Shown here one piece after another: positions 1-4,200 of a DNA stretch of 5,186 nucleotides. This DNA is from Phycisphaerales bacterium. Lineage in GTDB: Bacteria; Planctomycetota; Phycisphaerae; SM23-33. Made by a program: the position numbers and the translations under genes. How positions within the stretch are numbered: position 1 is the stretch's first letter; every line of letters starts with the position of its first letter. The notes below the pieces were generated by a model that was given only the letters and a program-made list of their open reading frames with translations, ran no database searches and was not told the origin of the DNA. Location: NCBI GenBank assembly GCA_003171235.1, contig PMYM01000061.1, forward strand, positions 1 to 5,186, read 5' to 3'.

Positions 1-57
1 GATTTGTGAAAAATGCTCTAGCCATGCATCCGACGGCGCGTCGAACTTTATGCGGTC

Positions 58-63
58 TATAAT
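58..63 (+). promoter_or_regulatory. possible -10 box TATAAT
   Basis: A perfect TATAAT, but the hexamer 17 bases upstream (GGCGCG) does not resemble a -35 element, and no gene follows on this strand. It could serve an unannotated RNA or be chance. Confidence 0.2.
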
Positions 64-262
64 CGCCATGTTTGGCCTCGTGTGAGTTGATCGGTCTGAA
101 GGGAGCGGGGAAAAGAGAAGGAATGCGACATCGCGTTCCGCCCGATTGTCCGTGTTCTGACCATGAAATTTCTCCCGGAGGCTCGGAACGGCGAACCCGG
201 ATTTTGCCCCGCCACGAAATGAGGTTCCGGAGGCTCCGCCCGGTCCAAGCTTCAAGCGGTGA

Positions 263-268
263 TATAAT
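263..268 (+). promoter_or_regulatory. possible -10 box TATAAT
   Basis: A second perfect TATAAT inside GATATAATAC, with no good -35 about 17 bases upstream. It would transcribe into the antisense strand of the sensor gene at 363-1046. Weak on its own. Confidence 0.2.
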
Positions 269-362
269 ACGCCCATGCCCGCAGCGCGCCAAATTAAAAA
301 ACTGTGATATGGAAGCAATCCCTAAGATGGGCACTTGAGCCTCGCTTACCAACGTACTTCGC

Positions 363-1046
363 TCAAAGTGATCGGTCAACTGGGCCACTGTGCCGGAGGC
401 GGCGCAAGAGGATGATCTGGCGCATCATGATGACGTAGAAGATGACGGATGCCAGTCCGCCGGCCAGCAGCCCGCCCAGGACGAAGGCCCCGCGCGTCCA
501 CCAGGTGAGAGCCTCGGGGGGCGGGGGCATGGTCAGGTCGATCAGGCCCACCAGTTGGTCGGGCTTGAACTGCGGGGCGTGGGTGCCGTCGTGGCAGTTG
601 GTGCGGCAGTTTCCCGAGGCCCGCACCGCCCGCAGCACGCGGTAGACCTGCTCGCCGCGGTCGTCGCGCTGGGCGAAGACCAGCATCTTGGCGTGGCTGT
701 CCTGGCGGAAGGATTTCTCGGCCAGGCGCACCAGGTCGTCGGCCGCCGGGGCGGTGGCGGTGGGGGTCAAGGGCAGCATGGTGGGCCCGCGTCGCCCGTG
801 GGCGTCGGGTGCAAAACGGGCGGCCACGGCGCTGGGCGGGAGGGGTTTCTCCTGGTGGCGGGCCTCCCATTCGCGCAGATAGATGTTGCTGACGGCCTCG
901 ACCGACTGTTCGGTGGTATGGTCGGCTAGGCGCTCTGATAGGTACCAGGCCGCGCTCAGGGTCGCCCCCAGGATCGCTACCGCCGCCCCGGCGAAAAGCA
1001 CGCGGAACTTGGTAGCCAGAGAAATCCGCACGCGATTCTTGGCCAT
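363..1046 (-). CDS. membrane-anchored haem-sensor-like protein (DUF3365/Tll0287-like), probably a truncated sensor kinase
   Basis: A 227-aa protein read from the ATG at 1046 (MAKNRVRISLATKF). The frame opens further upstream to 1169, but those 41 residues look unlike protein and a promoter sits inside them. Seen: a basic N-terminus, a first membrane helix at about residues 15-35, an extracytoplasmic region of about 150 residues, a second helix at about 185-207, then a short basic tail ending RRLRHSGPVDRSL. In the outer domain, YRVLRAVRASGNCRTNCH places Cys147, Cys151 and His152 as a possible covalent haem c site; the spacing is CX3CH, not the usual CXXCH. Known: such domains form the sensory N-terminus of planctomycete histidine kinases, where helix 2 runs into HAMP and kinase modules. 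Inferred: this copy is truncated exactly there and has no output domain, so it may be a remnant or a stand-alone redox protein. It is not in an operon with a visible neighbour. Family assignment is from pattern memory. Confidence 0.65.
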   Translation of the reverse strand: MAKNRVRISLATKFRVLFAGAAVAILGATLSAAWYLSERLADHTTEQSVEAVSNIYLREWEARHQEKPLPPSAVAARFAPDAHGRRGPTMLPLTPTATAPAADDLVRLAEKSFRQDSHAKMLVFAQRDDRGEQVYRVLRAVRASGNCRTNCHDGTHAPQFKPDQLVGLIDLTMPPPPEALTWWTRGAFVLGGLLAGGLASVIFYVIMMRQIILLRRLRHSGPVDRSL

Positions 1047-1055
1047 GCAAGCGGG

Positions 1056-1084
1056 ATTGTATCTGGAAGTCACCTGGGCAGCAA
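1056..1084 (-). promoter_or_regulatory. possible promoter of the haem-sensor gene
   Basis: On the minus strand TTGCTG (1084-1079) is followed after 17 bases by TACAAT (1061-1056). The -10 is good (5 of 6) and the -35 only fair (3 of 6). Transcription would begin about 1049-1050, only a few bases before the ATG at 1046, implying a nearly leaderless mRNA. This agrees with the absence of a Shine-Dalgarno sequence before that ATG and supports the short start. Confidence 0.4.
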
Positions 1085-1116
1085 GCGTAGGTTTAGATCC
1101 AGTCTTGATAAGATTA

Positions 1117-1132
1117 TTTCCATATCTGGAAA
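1117..1132. promoter_or_regulatory. 16-bp palindrome, possible operator
   Basis: TTTCCA-TATC-TGGAAA is a perfect inverted repeat with a 4-base centre. Its right half, TATCTGGAA (1123-1131), recurs as a direct repeat at 1060-1068, overlapping the putative -10 box of the divergent sensor gene. The arrangement suits a dimeric regulator with a second half-site at the promoter, but no regulator gene is visible. Confidence 0.35.
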
Positions 1133-1254
1133 CCCCCCTACGAAAAAGACCATTCAGAGGAAAGATCATGTTTTAAGGAAGCAGTTTAGCGAGGAAAATA
1201 CCACTAGACAACCAGGACGCGCGACGCACCGGCTGATCCCCGGCGCGATCCGCC

Positions 1255-1274
1255 TCCGCCAAGGCTATGGCGGA
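1255..1274. repeat. short extragenic palindrome
   Basis: TCCGCC (1255-1260) and GGCGGA (1269-1274) form a 6-bp stem around AAGGCTAT. Elements of the form TCCGCC...GGCTA...GGCGGA recur as dispersed extragenic palindromes in many environmental bacterial genomes (from memory). The word GGCTA also occurs in the loop of the palindrome at 1372-1404, suggesting two diverged copies of one repeat type. Confidence 0.45.
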
Positions 1275-1291
1275 CAAGAGCCACAGAATAC

Positions 1292-1328
1292 AAGGCCGTT
1301 CGGGGCCGAACACCCGGACGGCCTTTTT
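1292..1328 (+). terminator. strong intrinsic terminator
   Basis: A 13-bp stem (1292-1304 with 1313-1325) contains one T-G wobble (1300/1317) and closes an 8-base loop, GCCGAACA. The stem is capped by AAGGCCGT/ACGGCCTT and runs directly into a T tract (1324-1328, then CTATT). Polarity is plus strand; the other side has no comparable T-run on the minus strand. It ends no visible gene, so it may end a small RNA or attenuate transcription into the pair of genes at 1425-2671. Confidence 0.8.
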
Positions 1329-1352
1329 CTATTGGCCCGTGCGACTGGTTGA

Positions 1353-1368
1353 CCCGGCTTCGGCCGGG
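1353..1368. repeat. C(UUCG)G tetraloop hairpin
   Basis: CCCGGC-TTCG-GCCGGG is a perfect 6-bp GC stem with an exceptionally stable UUCG tetraloop. It lies between the terminator at 1292-1328 and the small gene at 1425 and lacks a T tract, so it is probably not a terminator. It could protect an RNA end or be part of the extragenic palindrome cluster. Confidence 0.5.
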
Positions 1369-1371
1369 ACA

Positions 1372-1404
1372 CCCGCCTTCGCCTGCTGGCTACGGCGGGC
1401 AGGC
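1372..1404. repeat. extragenic palindrome with alternative stems
   Basis: CCCGCC (1372-1377) pairs with GGCGGG (1394-1399), and alternatively GCCTGC (1381-1386) pairs with GCAGGC (1399-1404). The two stems share base 1399, so they are mutually exclusive. The GGCTACGG centre resembles the repeat at 1255-1274. The element ends just before the ribosome binding site of the next gene. Confidence 0.4.
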
Positions 1405-1424
1405 CCGCAAGTAGAAGGACGGTC

Positions 1425-1682
1425 ATGGCGGAAGGCATCGAAAACGCGATTCGGCAAAACGCACAAGGCCCGGAACTGGCCGAGGTGGACGGCGTGAAGG
1501 TCAAACAGCACCCGCTGCCGGGCCAGATCGCCGCGGACAAGTACCTGGCCGGCAAGGACGGCATGCGGCGGAATCCAGGCCGGTCGGGCTCGGCTTCTAT
1601 CCGGCCAAAGCGAATGCCTGCGGCGTTGCCGGAAACGGCAGCGGCCTGTATAGTCGGGCAGAAAGACGGGAGACATTCATGA
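1425..1682 (+). CDS. small protein resembling phage gpW-like head-tail proteins, orphan copy
   Basis: An 85-aa protein starting MAEGIENAIRQNA, with a good ribosome binding site (GAAGGA, 1414-1419, 5 bases before ATG). Residues 22-41, with DGVKVKQHPL then QIAADKYLA, resemble a small family found beside terminase and portal genes in phages and prophages (the gpW-like head-tail joining type, pattern 'D-G-V-E-hydrophobic-L-DQI-A-D-YLA'). This is recollection, not a search. The C-terminal half (from about residue 50) looks less constrained, and another frame there reads GLGFYPAK, so an old frameshift is possible. No other phage gene is nearby. Its TGA overlaps the ATG of the epimerase (ATGA at 1679-1682), which suggests translational coupling. 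Structural role here is unlikely; it may be a phage leftover or a domesticated small gene. Confidence 0.5.
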   Translation: MAEGIENAIRQNAQGPELAEVDGVKVKQHPLPGQIAADKYLAGKDGMRRNPGRSGSASIRPKRMPAALPETAAACIVGQKDGRHS

Positions 1683-2671
1683 AGGTATTGTTCATAGGCG
1701 GCACGGGCGTTATCAGCACTTCGTCGAGCCGGCTGGCCGTGGAGCGCGGCGTCGAGTTGTGGCTGCTTAACCGCGGCCGGCGGGATGTGGCCATCCCCGG
1801 CGCGCGGACGATCACGGCCGACATCTCCAAGCCCGCCGAAGTGGCCCAGGCCATCGGGGGCCACGCCTGGGACGCCGTGGTTAACTGGATCGCCTTCACC
1901 CCGGCCGACATCGAGCGCGACATCGGCCTGCTGGCCGGCCGCACGCGGCAGTATGTCTTCATCAGCTCGGCAAGCGTGTACCAGAAGCCGCTGCGCTGCC
2001 CCATCGTCACCGAGTCCACCCCGCTGTGCAACCCGTTCTGGGAGTACTCGCGGAACAAGATCGCCTGCGAGGAGCGGTTGACGCGGGCGTATCGCGAGGG
2101 GGGGTTCCCGGCGACCGTCGTCCGGCCGTCGCTGACGTACAACGACACGAACATCCCGCTGCCCATCGGCAGTTGGACCGACTACACCGTCGTGGATCGC
2201 ATGAAACGCGGCCGGCCGGTCATCGTCCACGGCGACGGCACGTCGCTCTGGACGATCACGCATGCCGACGACTTCGCCAAGGGCCTGGTTGGGCTGCTGG
2301 GCAGCCCGTCGGCCGTGGGCGAGCCCTTCCACATCACCAGCGACGAACTGCTGACCTGGGACCAGATTTACCAGTCGGTGGCCGCGGCCGCCGGCGTGGA
2401 GGCGAATATCGTCCACATCGCCTCCGACTTCATCGTGCGTTGCGAGCCGTCGCTGCAAGGCACGCTGCTGGGCGACAAGGCCGTCAGCGCCATATTCGAC
2501 AACAGCAAGATCAAGCGCTTCGTGCCCGGCTACGTCGCGACCATCCCCTTCCACCAGGGCATCCGCCGCACGCTGGCGTGGTTCGAGGCCGACCCCGCCC
2601 GGATGCGGATCGTCGACAGCAAGAACGAGACCATCGACCGCATCCTCGCGGCCTACCAGAAAGCTTTTTAA
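1679..2671 (+). CDS. NAD(P)-dependent epimerase/dehydratase, SDR superfamily
   Basis: A 330-aa cytoplasmic Rossmann-fold enzyme of normal length for the extended/atypical SDR group. The start is fixed by GGGAG (1668-1672) six bases before ATG. Seen: nucleotide-binding loop GGTGVIS (residues 7-13), in which the last glycine of the classic GxxGxxG is Ser; NRG at 31-33 after strand 2, compatible with cofactor ribose or phosphate recognition; ADIS (47-50) adenine-binding region; SSASVY (96-101) active-site serine strand; YSRNK (Tyr123, Lys127) as the YxxxK catalytic pair; RPSLTY (149-154); and HADDFAKG (195-202), typical of nucleotide-sugar epimerases. The layout resembles CSP41-like or sugar-nucleotide epimerases, but the substrate cannot be read from sequence. 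It is probably co-translated with the small gene in front (ATGA overlap). Its stop overlaps that of rsmH by 4 bases, tail to tail. Confidence 0.88.
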   Translation: MKVLFIGGTGVISTSSSRLAVERGVELWLLNRGRRDVAIPGARTITADISKPAEVAQAIGGHAWDAVVNWIAFTPADIERDIGLLAGRTRQYVFISSASVYQKPLRCPIVTESTPLCNPFWEYSRNKIACEERLTRAYREGGFPATVVRPSLTYNDTNIPLPIGSWTDYTVVDRMKRGRPVIVHGDGTSLWTITHADDFAKGLVGLLGSPSAVGEPFHITSDELLTWDQIYQSVAAAAGVEANIVHIASDFIVRCEPSLQGTLLGDKAVSAIFDNSKIKRFVPGYVATIPFHQGIRRTLAWFEADPARMRIVDSKNETIDRILAAYQKAF

Positions 2672-3768
2672 CGCGCGGCCTCCGGCCGGGTGACCGCCCA
2701 GCGGAACTTGGCCGGGCTGCTGCGCGGATTGTCGCGGACTTCGGCGGCGCCCGGACGGAGGGGTTGGGGGGAGGCTGCACGGTAGAGCCCTGCTTCCAGC
2801 CCCGCGCGGAAGGCGTGTTTGACAAGCCGGTCCTCGCCGCTGTGGAAGGTAAGGATGCCGATCCGACCGCCCGGCTTGAGGCAGTACGTGGCGACCCGCA
2901 ACAGTTCCCGCAGGCTTCCGAGTTCATCGTTCACCAGGATGCGCAGGGCCTGGAACGTCCTGGCCGCCGGGTGCAGACCAGCTTGGCCGGCGGAGGCCGC
3001 CTCCCGCCATCTGGCGCGTGAAAGCCCTTTGGCGCGGAAGACCAGATCGGCCAGTTCCAGCGTTCGCGTGAGGGGCCTGGCGGCGCGGGCTCCAACGATC
3101 GCGCGGGCGATGCGGGCGTGATCCGGCTCGTCAGCCAACTCGGCGAGGGCTTGTGAAAGCTCCGCCTCGCCCATCCTGGCGATCAGGTCGGCGGCGGTGG
3201 GGCCGAGCCGGTCGTCCATCCGCATGTCCAGCGGGCCGTCGTGCTTGTAGCTGAAGCCCCGGGCCGGGTCGTCGACCTGCATGCTCGAAACGCCCAGGTC
3301 GGCGAAGATCACGTCGCACTGCCCCGCGCCCGCCTCGGCCAGCACCTTGGCAATGCCGGCGAAGTTGGACCGGTGTAGCGAGAGCCGCCCGCCCATCGAC
3401 GAGAGCCGCTGGGCGGTTCGCCGAAGTTGGCCGCCGTCCACGTCCATGCCGACCAGCAGGCCCGTCGGCCCGATCCGTTGCAGGAATTGCTCGGCATGGC
3501 CGCCGTAGCCCAGTGTGCAATCGACGACAACCTCACCCGCCGCCGGCCTAAGGCATTCGATGACCTCGGCCGACATAATGGGCACGTGCATCCCGGCCGG
3601 GGTTTGCCCGCGTGAACGGACGTGCTCGACGATGCCGGGGTGCTCGGCCGGGCTGAGTTCCTTGTACCGCTGGTCGAAGCGGCGCGGATGCGTGCCGGAG
3701 TATCGCTTTCGCCGGGGCGGTTTGTGGGGCTCGCCCGGCCGGCCGGGGCTTTGGCTCTCGTTGGTCAC
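2668..3768 (-). CDS. rsmH: 16S rRNA (cytosine1402-N4)-methyltransferase RsmH
   Basis: S-adenosylmethionine-dependent enzyme that N4-methylates C1402 in the decoding centre of 16S rRNA. Numbering from the GTG at 3768 gives 366 aa. Seen: HVPIM (61-65); SAM motif I VDCTLGYGGHA (82-92), with Tyr-Gly in place of the more common GxGGHS; GMDVD (107-111); FADLGVSSMQ (155-164); DDPARGFSY (166-174); GPLDMRMD (178-185); TFQALRI-VNDEL (271-283); LKPGGRI (297-303) and TFHSGEDR (307-314); closing N-RSSPAKFR (347-356). A basic extension of about 58 residues (PPRRKRYSGTHPRRFDQRYK) precedes the usual start; I recall such extensions in planctomycete RsmH. The start is uncertain: GTG at 3768 or 3777 or TTG at 3804 are possible, none with a clear ribosome binding site, and Met60 (3591) would remove the extension. 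The usual dcw partners (mraZ, ftsL, ftsI) are absent. Confidence 0.95.
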   Translation of the reverse strand: MTNESQSPGRPGEPHKPPRRKRYSGTHPRRFDQRYKELSPAEHPGIVEHVRSRGQTPAGMHVPIMSAEVIECLRPAAGEVVVDCTLGYGGHAEQFLQRIGPTGLLVGMDVDGGQLRRTAQRLSSMGGRLSLHRSNFAGIAKVLAEAGAGQCDVIFADLGVSSMQVDDPARGFSYKHDGPLDMRMDDRLGPTAADLIARMGEAELSQALAELADEPDHARIARAIVGARAARPLTRTLELADLVFRAKGLSRARWREAASAGQAGLHPAARTFQALRILVNDELGSLRELLRVATYCLKPGGRIGILTFHSGEDRLVKHAFRAGLEAGLYRAASPQPLRPGAAEVRDNPRSSPAKFRWAVTRPEAAR

Positions 3769-3827
3769 TGCGCGCACAATACCGGCGGACGAAGCCGCGC
3801 ACAAGCCAGGAGGAATTGCTGTCCCTG

Positions 3828-3989
3828 ATGGCGGCCGTCCTGAGGGCGGCGATGTCGGGCCAGCATGAATTTGTCTTCCTGATCGCCAGCCGCCGGGGCC
3901 TGGCCGCCGTGCTGTCGGCTTGGCCGACGCTGCGCGAATCCGTCAAGGCCAGCATCCTGGCGATGGTGAAGGCTACCAAGCAGCGTTGA
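3828..3989 (+). CDS. small ORF, probable C-terminal remnant of a larger protein
   Basis: A 53-aa frame (MAAVLRAAMSGQHEF ... SILAMVKATKQR) whose second half, LSAWPTLRESVKASILAMVKA, looks constrained: an amphipathic helix with the pattern AWP-L-E-(V/I)KA-ILAMV. I recall this ending in small planctomycete proteins, often next to integrases, but cannot confirm it. The same frame stays open upstream with plausible protein (RTSQEELLSL) back to about 3777, overlapping the rsmH start region on the opposite strand and lacking a good start codon. An AGGAGG (3808-3813) lies 14 bases before the ATG, too far for an ideal ribosome binding site. This suggests a gene that lost its 5' part, or one starting at a non-standard codon. 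A hairpin follows 15 bases after the stop. Function unknown. Confidence 0.45.
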   Translation: MAAVLRAAMSGQHEFVFLIASRRGLAAVLSAWPTLRESVKASILAMVKATKQR

Positions 3990-4004
3990 TGCTGGACCAG
4001 AGCC

Positions 4005-4033
4005 CGGAGCTTGGCATCGCCCACCAAGCTCCG
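4005..4033 (+). terminator. 10-bp perfect hairpin, terminator-like
   Basis: CGGAGCTTGG (4005-4014) and CCAAGCTCCG (4024-4033) form a perfect 10-bp stem with a 9-base loop. The trailing sequence TTGTTGAC is only moderately T-rich, so termination may be weak. Position, after the small ORF's stop and directly against the -35 box of the next promoter, suits insulation of hsdM from upstream transcription. Confidence 0.5.
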
Positions 4034-4036
4034 TTG

Positions 4037-4066
4037 TTGACAAAATTCACTACCCGTGCCTATTAT
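4037..4066 (+). promoter_or_regulatory. sigma70-type promoter of hsdM
   Basis: TTGACA (4037-4042) is a perfect -35 and TATTAT (4061-4066) a five-of-six -10, separated by 18 bases. A start near 4073 gives a leader of about 120 bases before hsdM. The -35 lies within TTGT-TG-ACAA (4034-4043), a small inverted repeat that a repressor could bind. A second box, TATGAT (4101-4106), lies downstream but has no matching -35. Confidence 0.65.
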
Positions 4067-4108
4067 CCAAGCCGCCGAATCGTGGGGCGCGGGGCCGCGG
4101 TATGATCC

Positions 4109-4143
4109 CGTGCCGCCAGGATTTCCGCCTTGCAACCGGCACG
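4109..4143 (+). promoter_or_regulatory. inverted repeat in the hsdM leader
   Basis: CGTGCCG (4109-4115) and CGGCACG (4137-4143) are exact 7-base inverse copies separated by 21 bases. In RNA they would close a hairpin in the untranslated leader just before the short upstream ORF; in DNA they could be an operator. Function is not shown. Confidence 0.3.
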
Positions 4144-4149
4144 CGCAAA

Positions 4150-4200
4150 ATGACCGTCGAGTGCGGCATCTCAACGAGGACGTGGCGCCATTATGTTTGA
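4150..4200 (+). CDS. possible 16-codon upstream ORF overlapping hsdM
   Basis: ATG at 4150 opens MTVECGISTRTWRHYV and ends at TGA 4198-4200, overlapping the first 8 bases of hsdM in another frame. Termination there would place ribosomes at the hsdM start, so it could couple or limit translation. There is no strong ribosome binding site before it, and ORFs this short arise by chance; treat as a candidate only. Confidence 0.2.
   Translation: MTVECGISTRTWRHYV

Larger units (their letters stand above)
1..362. other. gene-free region, possible regulatory or degraded DNA
   Basis: No reading frame here looks like a protein: the longest open stretches on either strand start at weak codons and have unconstrained, Arg/Pro-rich compositions. 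Base composition is visibly less GC-rich than the genes to the right, including an A-run near 293-301. The visible structure is two TATAAT boxes on the plus strand (58-63, 263-268), a 10-base direct repeat CCGGAGGCTC (175-184 and 227-236), and three interleaved copies of a short complementary word (GTTCCG 135-140, CGGAAC 184-189, GTTCCG 224-229). I looked for kinase or HAMP sequence continuing the truncated minus-strand gene at 363 and saw none. It may be an intergenic region or the far side of a recombination junction. Confidence 0.5.
1047..1424. other. intergenic region rich in palindromes
   Basis: No supportable gene. It holds, in order, the probable sensor promoter, the TTTCCA/TGGAAA palindrome, an AT-richer stretch (about 1140-1210), and a dense series of hairpins at 1255-1274, 1292-1325, 1353-1368 and 1372-1404. 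One hairpin is a strong plus-strand terminator, described separately. An unannotated small RNA or leader ending at that terminator would have to begin in this region; I could not identify a known RNA fold or riboswitch. Confidence 0.55.

Noticed and set aside
72..338. 88-aa plus-strand open frame
   Set aside because: Non-standard start with no ribosome binding site, mixed composition and no motif; the sequence looks intergenic.
376..1050. 224-aa minus-strand frame overlapping the sensor gene
   Set aside because: Out-of-frame reading of the same gene, full of Arg/Pro/Gly, without membrane helices or a haem motif.
1047..1169. N-terminal extension of the sensor protein to an ATG at 1169
   Set aside because: The 41 extra residues have no protein-like character, would place residues before the signal-anchor helix, and cover the probable promoter and palindrome.
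1265..2554. 429-aa minus-strand open frame
   Set aside because: It lies antisense to the epimerase, is Arg/Gly/Asp-rich without domain motifs, and crosses the intergenic terminator. It is a by-product of GC-rich codon use on the plus strand.
2026..3021. 331-aa plus-strand open frame
   Set aside because: Arg/His/Pro-rich sequence overlapping the epimerase in another frame and then antisense to rsmH; no recognisable motifs.
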